Origin: Dipteris shenzhenensis
Lineage: Eukaryota > Polypodiophyta > Polypodiopsida > Gleicheniales
Assembly (NCBI GenBank): GCA_047967505.1
Contig: CM106539.1
DNA length: 64,000 bases
Reading direction: 5' to 3' (one strand)
Numbering within the stretch: position 1 is the first letter of the stretch; each line of letters starts with the position of its first letter. The notes under the pieces were generated by a model. The model did no database searches and was not told the origin of the DNA. It worked only from the letters and a program-made list of their open reading frames with translations. Made by a program: the position numbers and the translations under genes. Below, piece after piece: positions 24,701 to 34,510 of the stretch.

Positions 24701-26741
24701 TTTGCATCCAGCTTAGTACCATCTAGCTCAAGATTCATGCAAAGTATTGTGCCCATCCGATATGCTTTGCATGGTTGATGAAGCATCAACATTGTTTTTT
24801 CCTCAGTCTGATGTACATCCATCAAAAAACACGCTCCTAGGTGTGTTATCTGAATAAGTACTTATCCAATGGGGATGCCACTTTGCACACAATTCAATAC
24901 CACCTAGCTTGAGGTGTGTGCATAGTATTGTGTCCATTAGATATCCTTTGCATGGTTGATCAAGCATTAAACACTGATTTTGTCTTAGTGTCATGCACAA
25001 CCGTCAAAAAACACAGTCCTAGGTATGTTATTCAAACAAGTACTTATGGGATGGGTGTCCCACTGTACATGCAACTCAATACCATGTAGGTTGAGTTGCG
25101 TACAAAGTATTGTTCCCATCGGATATGCTTTGCATAGTCGATCACACATTATACACCATTTTCCCTAGGCGTGTTATCTGAACAAGTACTTATCTGAGGG
25201 GTACGCCACTTTGCACACAAGCCAATACCATCTAGGTTGAGGCACATTAGTATTGTGTCCATCAGATATCCTTTGCATGGTTGATCAAGCATTAAACACC
25301 AATTTTGTCTTAGTGTCATGCACAACAGGTAAAAAACATGCTCCTAGGGGTGTTATCCGAACAAGTGCTTATGGGATGGGCATGCCAGTTTGCATGTAAG
25401 TCAATACCACCTAGGTTGAGGTGCATGCAAAGTGTTATATCCATCTGACATGCTTTGCATTGTCAATCAAGCATTAAACATCATTTTTGCCTTAGTCTCA
25501 TGCACACCCCTCAAAAAACACGATCCTAGATGTGTTATTCAAACAAGTACTTATGGCATGGGTGCGCCACTTTGCATGTAAGTCAATACCACCCAAGTTA
25601 AGGTGCGTGTAAAGTATTATGCCCATTGGATATGCTTTGCATTGTCGATCAAGCATAAAACATTGTTTTTGCCTTAGTGTCATGCACAACCATTAAAAAG
25701 CATGGTCCTAGGTGTGTTATTCAAACAAGTACATATCAAATGGGGGTGACACTTTGCACACAAGTCAAGTTCAACTAGTTTGAGATGCGTGCAAAGTATT
25801 GTTCCCATCAGATATGCTTTGCATGGTTGATCATGCATTATACACCGTTTCCCCCCTAGTATTATGCACATCCATCAAAAAACATGCTCCTAGGTGTGTT
25901 ATCCGACCAAGTACTTATTAAATGGGCATACCACTTTGCATGCAACTCAATACCACCTAGTTTGAGGTGCAAGCAAAGTATTGTGCCCATCCAATATGCT
26001 TTTCATGGTTGATCGAGCATTAAATACCATTTTGCCTTAGTGTCATGCACAACCCTTAAAAAACACAGTCCTAGGTGTGTTATTCGACAAAGTACTTATT
26101 GGATGGAGGGCATATTTGCACACAAGTAAATACCACCTAGGTTAACATGTAGGAAAAGTGTTGTGCCCATCGAATATGCTTTGCATGGTTAATCATGCAT
26201 TATATAACCTTTTCCCCCCGAGTGTTATGCACTACCGTCAAAAAACGTGCTCCTAGGTGTGTTATCCAAACAAGTACTTATGGTATGGGCACGCCACTGA
26301 GCGTGCAACTAAATAGCACATAGGTTCAGGCATATGCAAACTATTTTGCCCATCGGATATGCATTGCATGGTTAATCATGCAATATAAACTGCTTTTCCC
26401 CTAGTGTTATGCACAACTGTCAAAAAACACGCTCCCATGTGTGTTAACCAAACAAGTACTTATGGGATGGGCGCGCCACTTTGCATGCAAGTAAATAACA
26501 CCTTTATGAAGATGAGGGGAAAGTATTGTTCCCATTGCATATGCTTTGCATTGTCAATCAAGCATTACGTTCTGTTTTTGCCTTAAGTATGATGCACATC
26601 CATTAAAAAACACGCTCTTCGGTGTGTTATCGGATCAAGTACTTATCAGATGGATACACAAATTCGCATGCAACTCAATACCACCTACATGGAGGTGCTT
26701 GCATAGTCTTGTGCCTACTGGTGGATATGCTTTGCATGGTG
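21751..26741. repeat. Satellite array, period about 182 bp, block 1 (about 27 units)
   Basis: Each unit runs through AAAAAACACG-TCCTAGGTGTGTTAT, ACAAGTACTTATCGGATGG, CACTTTGCATGCAA, CAATACCACCTAGGTTGAG, AAAGTATTGTGCCCATCGGA, TATGCTTTGCATGGT, ATCA-GCATTA-ACACC and TTAGTGTCATGCAC. The TCCTAGGTGT block recurs at about 22861, 23041, 23222 and 23404, giving 180-182 bp. Units differ by roughly 10-25 percent by eye, without an obvious higher-order period. The length is nucleosomal, as in many plant centromeric or heterochromatic satellites. The open frames of about 63 residues that recur on the minus strand are by-products of the repeat. Confidence 0.95.
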
Positions 26742-28636
26742 TGATGCCAAGTTTTGATCTTTTTTATTAGGCATTGGTATTGTTTTCTTCTATGTTTGAT
26801 AAGAGTTTGAGTATCAAGTGATAGCCTAGCGACTCTCACTTATTTTTATTTTCTAAGATATTGTATGGGATTGAGAGGATGAGTGGAATGGATCATTGTA
26901 AATACCATAGGTATGAATTATAAATACCTTGGTATGGGGTGAGAGTTATTTGTGTATGGGATATTATGGGGTTTTTAGAAAATAGAAGAGTGAGTCATAT
27001 AAAGAGGTGGGCTCATGTCCATGTGTTCCAATAATATAAGACAGATCACATGCCAAGAGTGTGGAAGGCATGTGGAGAAGTGTGGAGTCAAGAGGAATCC
27101 TTCTAGAATTCCTATGTGGAATAAGGAGGATGTGGACATATGGAAAAGAGAGGGTCCCTATGGGCTCCATGTGGGGAAACTCTTGACTTTCTCAATATTT
27201 ATAGAGTCTTGAGCGTCCTTTGATGGGACACATGGCAATAGTAGCCAAAAAGGACATGGATGGTGACATACAGGCTTATGTGATTGATGGGGAAAAGAAT
27301 CTACAGGTAGCAATTGTAAATGGGTGGAGGGTGACAAAATCTCTATAAAAGGAGCCCTCCTCTCCCTTGTTCATCATCTCTTCCACCATCAGGCCTCATG
27401 TTGCTGTAGCTCTAGTCTCCTCAAGCCTCTTCCATGAGCCTTCTCTCCCTCTTGTAGATATTCTCTTATGTAGACTCTTGAGTCCATCTCTCTCTAGTTT
27501 ATTTTCTCTCTCTATGAGTAGTCTTGGAGCTTTCACTCTCTCTTGTATGTATGAAACCTCTTATTCTCCCTTGTGTTTGTAGTATTTTGAGTGGATTATT
27601 ACTCTCATGGCAATGAAAGTCACTTCTTATCATTTTCCTTGAGTCTCCATTCCTATGTCCTTTTCTCTCTCTATTCAAGTCTCTAAAGTAGTTCTTGTTC
27701 AACTCCTCATTGCGCACACATGGTCCGTCCGTTTCGCGAGCCACCATGCAAGCTTATTCCTCTCTTTTAGACAAATTATAGGGGTATTGGATCGTTGATA
27801 ATGGTGGAGCCTTGAGGAAGTAGTTTGCCTAGCCAAATTAGCATGGGTGGAGGGCAATTTTTATGATAGTTTGACCCCCTGTTAATCTTTTGCTCATAAC
27901 TTTCTGCTCGATAGTCCAATTTTGATGAAATTTATATCAGCGCAAAGCTCTCTTTAAAGCGCATGTTTCTATAAAATTAGATTTTGAATTAAATACTACT
28001 GTAAAAAGTTACGAGTCTCTGAGTTTGATAGTCTGTTTTCATGATAGTTTTTACTCCCTTTAAGTAAACTGTCCATATCTCTTCAACCGGTTATCTGTTT
28101 TCAACGAAACTTATATCAGTACGAAGCTCACTTCAAGGCACATCCATGTATGTACTTTAATTTTTTATATAAGTTCTTTGGTGGATGTTATAGACCTCTA
28201 TGTTTTCTAGCAGTTTGTAGAATGATTTGAGCCATTTCTAGAGGTTTCTGTGAAGGAGGTGCCATGTTGCCCCGGAATTTACCCATCTAGCCAAATCAGC
28301 CCCTTCAAGCCCCTAGATATATATCATTTCATATCATGTTGAGCCAAAAGATCTTCTTCCAACAACACATCGCTCTTCTCTTTGGCGCTGATCGGCTTGG
28401 TGAGATAATGGCCTCTGTGAATCCTTTTCTTCTCCCGATGCTAGACGACAACATCACTTGGGATGTTACCATATTCATTCTCCTCTAAGGGAAGCAAGGA
28501 GAAAGATATATTGTGGTGTTCTTTGCATGAAAATATTTTCTTCATCTCTCTTTGCAAGTGATAAGGGTCCCTATTATTAAGATTGGGAAGAGCAGGAAGT
28601 TAAGAGGTGCATGAAGTTTCATTACCCCCAACTTCA
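26742..28636 (+). mobile_element. Left (5') LTR of gypsy element E1
   Basis: The boundary was defined by comparison with 43531-49685: 26846-28636 matches that region base for base with few changes, once a nested copia insertion is removed. It starts TGATGCCAAG directly after satellite sequence and ends CAACTTCA, giving TG...CA ends and about 1.9 kb, a length usual for Tat/Athila-like gypsy LTRs. A TATA box (TATAAAA) is at 27344, with a pyrimidine-rich start region just after it. A short open stretch near its end (ALLFGADRLGEIMA) is kept in the other copy as well. Confidence 0.85.
27344..27350 (+). promoter_or_regulatory. LTR TATA box of E1
   Basis: CTCTATAAAAGGAGCCCTCC sits in the U3 part of the LTR and is conserved in the right LTR at about 44033. 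Transcription would start about 30 bp downstream in the CTCTCCCTTGTTCATC stretch. Confidence 0.7.
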
Positions 28637-28752
28637 TGTCACATCTTTTGGTGGAGACGTTAGGTACATTTGGTATTGGATTTATCCCACCTTCCTAGAT
28701 GGTCTCGGGTGTACTTGATTGCATGTTATGCCTAGTATATGTGATAAAGAAG

Positions 28753-28908
28753 ATGCCTAGAAGAACTCCATTAGAAGAGATTGCAACTCGTTTAAGAGAA
28801 CTTGAAGATTGTGAAGGTGATGTTCAAGCTATTCGCACGGTCATCATGATCATATCCTTTATGTTTGCACTCTTGAATATGTTGGTGAATCGACAACACT
28901 GTCAGTAG
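28753..28908 (+). CDS. Conserved small membrane-type ORF before gag (E1)
   Basis: A 51-residue frame begins MPRRTPLEEIATRLRELE, continues CEGDVQA, and ends in a hydrophobic segment (VIMIISFMFALLNMLV) before a short polar tail. The second gypsy element (E2) has the same product at 55307 with about half the residues identical, though the surrounding DNA is no longer alignable by eye. This suggests it was under protein-level selection in the live elements. An amphipathic, charged helix followed by one membrane-spanning or hydrophobic segment is what can be seen. No known family is recognised. It sits between the 5' LTR and gag in both elements. Confidence 0.6.
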   Translation: MPRRTPLEEIATRLRELEDCEGDVQAIRTVIMIISFMFALLNMLVNRQHCQ

Positions 28909-29280
28909 GCACAATGATAGATTGGGGATTGTTTCATGCACTAGTAGCTTGGTGTGAAGAAGAGTTGTGTTTGGGTGGTTTTTGACTATAACAGTGGAGT
29001 GGTGATTCTCAATGCTTTCAACTTCTTTTGCTATGCAAATGGTGAAGACAAATGGTGAAGAGTACAATATCTTGAAGCTGTTATGTGCACTTCCAATTAT
29101 GAGAAGGGTGATTATTGAATGCATGTATACACAATGTTTTCATGGTGCTGGTTGGTCACTTATTTTTGAAGATTTTATTGAGGATCACATTGTGGAGGGT
29201 TTACAACAAGTGGGTATGCATAATAAGTTGGTCTTGGTATACTAAGGCTCTGTGGGATCTTGTTTGGATGTTGTTTGGGA

Positions 29281-30110
29281 TATTAGTTGGATCTGGGTGT
29301 TGTGTTTCATCATGGTGAAGATTCCAGTGTTTTAAGGGACCCAAGGGGAAGACCCAAAGTCTTATCTTTGGGATTTTATTCGAGGATGCCAGCTTTCTGG
29401 ATGGTCCATGAAGGATCGGTGGAGATTTTGCCTGATTTTCTTGAAGGTGTAGCCTTGAGTTGGCATGAGGCCTTGTTGGACTCTACCAAGGAGGACTGGG
29501 ACCAAGTGATGGCAACAATGAAGCAGAGATTTGGGGCAGCAGAGTTGCCAAATGCTTTGATGTTGCACAGTTGGACCGGTTCTATCAAGGAGAGGATGAG
29601 ATGGGATGGGTCTCTGCGTTAGCAATCCGATATGAAACTTTATGGACAAAGTATGAAAGGGCAACTTTGCAGTTGTGGCATCTGCATCATCGACCCCTCA
29701 AAGTTTCTCAAGGATGGAGCACTTAAAGATAAGCAAATTTGTTATGTCTTTGGAGCCTCGTCTTTGCTCAAAATTAATGAGTAAAGATCCAACAACATAC
29801 ATGGAGACACTTTGCATTGTGACCAAGAAAGAAGCTTCTCTAAAGATCGAGTCCTCTTTTGTGTCTTCAACAGCTTCAACTTCTAAGGTGGAGGTAATGG
29901 ACACTCCTCAGGTACCAAAGTCCTCTGAGTTAGATCATAATATCTCCCAATTGATGGCAGAGTTTGCTGATTTGAAATTGCATTTGGTTAATGCACGACA
30001 ACCTAGAGCACCGAAGAGTGAAGATAGGCCTCGAGATAAGAATGGGCTCACTTGCTATGAATGTAATGAAAAAAGGTCACTATCACCTTGAGTGTCCTAG
30101 ATTGAGAAAG
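29281..30110 (+). pseudogene. Gypsy E1 gag, with frameshifted CCHC knuckle
   Basis: The first part reads GSVEILPDFLEGVALSWHEA and WDQVMATMKQRFGAAELPN, the capsid pattern of plant gypsy gag (FLEGxAxxWxxx...F). The second part (from about 29675) reads MEHLKISKFVMSLEPRLC, then a Ser/Thr-rich linker, then LTCYECNEK. The knuckle is completed as GHYHLECPRL in the next frame, after a slip at a run of A residues near 30070. It is therefore a C-x2-C-x4-H-x4-C nucleocapsid motif broken by a frameshift. A stop also separates the two halves at about 29622. Confidence 0.8.
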
Positions 30111-30319
30111 AAAGAAGAAAAACAAGTACCCTTGTTAGAAGCTTCTTCAAGGGATGAGGAAAGAGAGGTAATGATGGCTAAATGGGGGCGTGGTAAAGCA
30201 AAAGAAGAAGAAGAAAGCAAGGAAGAAGAGAAACATCAGGAAGAGAAACACCGTAGTAAGAAAAAGAAGGCATCTAGAAGGAGAATTAGCTAGTCAGACT
30301 TTCCTTTAGGACAAGGCAT

Positions 30320-30854
30320 TGGAAGCTATGACTTGTTGTCCAACCTTAAAGAAAAGGAAGCTCATATCACCTTTGGTCAATTACTTGCTTTGTCTCCAAA
30401 ACTACAAAAGGGATGGGGAAAGCTAGCAAGCACAAGAGTGTCAAAGAAGAAAAAGAAGAAAAGTTCCATTCCTTTTGTTAAAAAGGTAGATATAGATGTT
30501 GGTGATGATGTACCTGTGGATGTGAACATTGATGGTCAAGTGATTTTTAATGTGTACATTGATGGAGGTGCATCAATTAATGTCATGAGTGAGAAGACCA
30601 TGATAGATGCTGATTTAAAATAATCTAGTACTACCTCTCCTTATCGCATCAAATTGGTTGACAACACTAGGGTTAAGACTTTGGGAGTTGTGAAGAATCT
30701 AGAAGTGGATGTATGTGGAATTTTTGTGCCGACTACTTTTCAAATGATCCCTACCAAGCCAGATGCACGTGCCTATCCATTGATTTTGGGAAGGCCTTGG
30801 CTATGCAAGGTGAAGGCTGTTCAAAAGTTGAATACTAGAGAATTGATTTTGTAG
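30320..30854 (+). pseudogene. Gypsy E1 aspartic protease region
   Basis: The frame reads HITFGQLLALSPKLQKGW, a Lys-rich linker, then VNIDGQVIFNVYIDGGASIN, which is the retropepsin-type active site in the D-G-G-A-S form seen in Tat/Athila-type plant elements. It continues after one stop (at about 30621) with LVDNTRVKTLGVVKNLEVDV and ILGRPWL, the flap and ILGRPWL box that closes plant gypsy proteases. Protease would cut the Gag-Pol polyprotein in the particle. The internal stop makes it inactive as read. Confidence 0.8.
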
Positions 30855-31307
30855 GGAAATGATAAGAAGGTGTGTTACAACATCAAAAGCCGCAAAAAGG
30901 AAGTTATCAAGGAGGATTCTTCAACATCAGAGAGTTCGAGCTCTGACTTAACTAGAAGAAGTGACAAGGTATAGCTTCGAGGAGTCCAGCTCAGAGGGTA
31001 AGGTGGAAGGAGTGCCCTTTGGTCATTGTCTTGGTGCTAATTGGGATGGAACAAGGTGGTGGTACAAGAAGATCTTGTAGAGACATTTCATGTGGAGGAT
31101 GTGGATCACACTAAACGATGCCAACGTAATGAAGAGCTTCTTGGTGATTCTCTATCAAGTAGTGAGAAGCTCTAGTACTTGGATATGTTGATTTTCCATG
31201 TCTCTTTGCAACAAGCTCTTCACAAGTTTGACCAGTCTCTCTTGTGAAGCACAAGATTGCGTTGAAGCCAGAAAGGAAGCTAGTTGTGCAATGCTTAAGG
31301 CAATTAA
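30855..31307 (+). pseudogene. E1 RT N-terminal remnant, cut by the DNA transposon
   Basis: Broken readings include ETFHVEDVDHTKRCQRNEEL and, just before 31307, KHKIALKPERKLVVQCL. The last corresponds to the conserved HKIELKxxAKPxxQ start of gypsy RT, seen intact in E2 at about 57535. The RT reading stops exactly at the transposon terminus at 31308. The rest of E1 pol is not present on the far side. Confidence 0.7.
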
Positions 31308-31332
31308 CACACTATTCAAAATTTTTGGACTT
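31308..31332 (+). repeat. Terminal inverted repeat, left end of copy 1
   Basis: The 25 bp are identical to 58941-58965, the outer end of copy 2 on the transposase side. Just inside, the complementary block TCCAAAAATTTTGAATA (about 31370) could fold back on the terminus. The bases outside are CAATTAA here and ATCCGCAA in copy 2; a target duplication cannot be tested because neither element has both ends in view. Confidence 0.75.
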
Positions 31333-31439
31333 GTGTAAAGTCCAATTTGAGAAATGGACTAAAAAACAGTCCAAAAATTTTGAATATACTAGTAATGTTG
31401 TTTTTTGAACTAGATTTGCCAACTCAAAACAAAAGATTT

Positions 31440-31870
31440 AATGATTAAGTACTAAGAACATCAATGCATAACCAAATCTCTTACAAAGGTGGTCTACATA
31501 AACATCTTCATAACTTCACAAAAATCTCTTACAAAGTGGTCTACATAAACATCTTCATAACTTCTTGTGAATTGAGCAACTATCACCTAAGAACATCAAT
31601 AGATGACCAATAATAGATGACCAATTCTCTTACAAAGTGGTCTACATAAACATCTTCATAATCACCTAAGAACATCAATAGATGACCAATAATAGATGAC
31701 CAATTCTCTTAGAAAGGTGGTGTAAATAAACACCTTTATGTATAAGTGGTGTGCACACACCTTTGTGACCATTTCTTTTAGAAAGGTGGTGTACATAAAG
31801 CCCTTAGAAAGGTAGTGTAGATAAATCCTTTTATGTGTAAGTAGTGTACATATACACCACACTTGGTATT
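31440..31870. repeat. Subterminal repeats and GGTGT...ACACC palindromes (gene D side)
   Basis: Units of about 60-90 bp repeat the phrases CTCTTACAAAGTGGTCTACA, TAAACATCTTCATAA and AAGAACATCAATAGATGACC. Toward the gene they change into palindromes: GGTGTAAATAAACACC (31719), GGTGTGCACACACC (31748) and AGTGTACATATACACC (about 31842), the last two preceded by a TAAGT phrase. The same TAAGTGGTGT palindrome type is found at the opposite end of the element family. Such subterminal motifs are the usual transposase binding sites. Confidence 0.75.
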
Positions 31871-32025
31871 AAAAAACACCGTTAAGTATAAAATGGCCCT
31901 CATAAACAATCTTTATACACAATAATGAGAGCAAAGAAATAAAAAAAGTAGTAAACTTTTTATTAGATATTAGCTTTACATAGAAGTTCAAAACTTGTGA
32001 TTACAAAGCCGTTAGCCATCATGTT

Positions 32026-34510
32026 ACTCAATACCAATGTCCTGAATGCCAGGCCCTTGACTACCAGGGTCTTGACTAATAGGCTGCTCTAAAACTAGAG
32101 TCTCAGTAGCAAGGTCCTTAGTAGTTTGCTCTTCAGTTCCAAGCACCTAACTAGTAGGCTGCTCTAGAGTCTCATGACCAAGTTCTTGGCAAGTAGGGAC
32201 CTGGCTACTAGGTTCCTGACTAGTAGGCTGCTCTGGAGTCTGTAAGGTCATGGTTGAAGAACCATCTTCTTTGAGTAAGGCTTCCTTGCTTGATCCACTT
32301 GCCTGTCCTTCACCCAAGATCAATCCACTTGCCTGTCCTTCATCCAAGATCAAGGGTGCCTTCCTCACTTTTAATTTTAAGGGAAGTGCTTCCACCTCTT
32401 TAGCCTTACCTTTACCTATGATGTGCTATACTACTGTAACTTCTTGCTGCCATGAACCTTCCCGTATGATGAGTGGAACCTCCTTGACTCTAGTTGACAA
32501 TTGATCACCCTTATTCTTTGTGCGGATTTCTTCTTGCCGTAAGTCATCGGATGCAGAGCTTTCATCCTCATCATCACCTGAGCTAGAATCATCACCCTCA
32601 GACTCACTACCCTCTTCTTTGACATTTTCCTCCTCAAAGAAAGTAGTGCAACTGTAATATGTGTCAAAGAACTCAATTTGATGGGGGGTATCAATGACAT
32701 TTACATTTCTACCTTGGCGTAGCAATTTCTCAGCAGCAAAACCCATTCGATACAATGCTACTTCCCACCCATCATTCAATAAATTCTTTGTCATCTCTAG
32801 TATCACATCAGGATCCATCGGCTTTCTGTAATCCACCATTGCTACATCAAGCTTAACCTTATTGTCCTCAAAGTAATGAAGCTCGAGAGTCCTTATAGGA
32901 GTTTGGATTAGATTATCACCACCCCTCGATAAGAAGCACATCAAGAAAGGCTACAAGACTTGAATGGCAGTGCCTTCCAAGACAGTCATATGATTACGCA
33001 GGACTATACCATGGTATACTTTTGAAAGTAAATACCCAAATGAAGATGTCAAACTCGCATATAGGGCATCCCTTTGTGATTCTGTCATGAATAGGACCAA
33101 CGTTGATATTTTCTTATCTGCCATAGGACCTTCTACGATAAACTGCACAAGTTCAACTATCCGTGACACTGCAGGGTCTTGCAATTCATCTATGAAAAAT
33201 ATGCATGGCTTCTCCCAAGCATGACCGCTCATTGTTATGAAATGCTCTGTATCAATGCCATTGATGTGTGCAAATTTTGTATCATTCTCTGATAGTAGGA
33301 TATCATAAGAGAAGCTGAATGGAGAACCATCATCTAAACCACCAATTGCTCTACCTTGGGTAGTGGACTGCAAGGCCTTTTTCTTGATGTCCATATATTC
33401 TGTCTCAACAACCTTTGGCATTTTAGCTCTTAGATCCTTTCTTGGTGTGGCATTTGCATCCATTGAAGCCAACCACTTTCTAGCCCATGTCTTATCAAGG
33501 AGTTGACCTAGGCTAAGTGCTTTCTTCTTATCCACATCAATTGACTTGCCAGCTAACTCATCATCACATTTCAATAAAAATAATAGTGCCAAGAGAGCAG
33601 CCTCACTTTGAATCATTTGGGTGACCACTTCATCTAAGTTGCTATGCTTGCTCTTCTTTCCAAAGAAGCAGTCACCACTTAGGATCTTCTTGCATACTTC
33701 TTCTGTTATTGCATCTGGAACAAACCTTAAAGCTCTCCACCAAACAATAGACATCGGTTTCTTTATTTCTTTGCTCTGAGTTGCAATGTGCTCTGGTGCC
33801 TCAAAGGATATCTTCCCTGTTTCATATGCTTGGCAAACATCCACGATGCTCTGAAACACTAAGTCCTCATGGAAGACAATGCAAGTAACATCCCTGTATC
33901 TTGCAACGGCGTTGTTCAAATCCTTTGCCTCAACCTTATTACCTGGTATGCCTTGCGTATTGCTTACAACACCTTTCAAGCATCTATAGAACCGAGTCCT
34001 CTTTGCCATCATGTACTTCGATATAGGTCTCCTGCCCTTCATTGTTTGTGGCTTTCCACAGCCCATCCATAACTCCCTTGCCTTTATCAAGATCTCAGAA
34101 AGAGAAGAAATTTTTTTCAACCTAAATGGAGCAGAATTCAGCCTCTCTAATTCTAGAATGTACTTCGAGTCATCGTTAAATATGCATATATGACAAGTGA
34201 CCTGTTGAAACTTTTCCATCCACTCAATCTGTGGCAAGTTTCCTTTTCTTCCCTCATCAAGGGTGATCTTGCAAGCTTCACAAAAGTGTTGCCCATCAAT
34301 GGGCTCAAACCTGCATCTTTCCAAGAATCTATTCTTTGCCAGCATGTATCTCTTCTCGATGTCACTTCCATATCGGCTTTGGTACAAAGCCTCTCCACAA
34401 ACAAAGTCACTCCTTCTAAAGTTCTTAAAAGCATCAAGAAAGTCCACGCGCTTTTGAAATGTGACATCAGGCAATGTAGGATCATCTTCTTGAAGTCTCT
34501 TAAATGCCAT
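32026..34510 (-). CDS. Gene D: unrecognised transposon-encoded protein
   Basis: The reading starts MAFKRLQEDD at 34510, right where the GC-rich tract ends. It stays in one frame to a TAA near 32026, interrupted only by three TAG codons (32951-32953, 32426-32428, and about 32147). Visible: a candidate zinc site C77-x2-C80 ... C106-x2-C109, a basic patch (KGRRPISKYMMAKRTRFYRC, about 145-165), a long alpha-rich middle, FFIDELQDPAVSRIVELVQF (about 450), an acidic Ser/Asp/Glu stretch after the first TAG (SESEGDDSSSGDDEDESSAS), and a Gln/Pro/Ser-rich tail with QEPSS-type repeats. The third TAG lies in that repeated motif where Gln is expected, and all three could come from CAG by C-to-T change. I recognise no family. 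It diverges from the DUF7869-like gene B across the central palindromes, so a partner role such as DNA binding is plausible but unproven. Confidence 0.6.

Noticed and set aside
22251-26586. Recurring 60-100 residue frames (MCITLRQKRC... type) in the satellite
   Set aside because: They recur because the DNA repeats; the period is not kept in frame, copies have different ends and no domain is recognisable.
31662-31862. Minus-strand frame with repeated YTTFLKE-type phrases
   Set aside because: It is a reading of the subterminal DNA repeats outside gene D.
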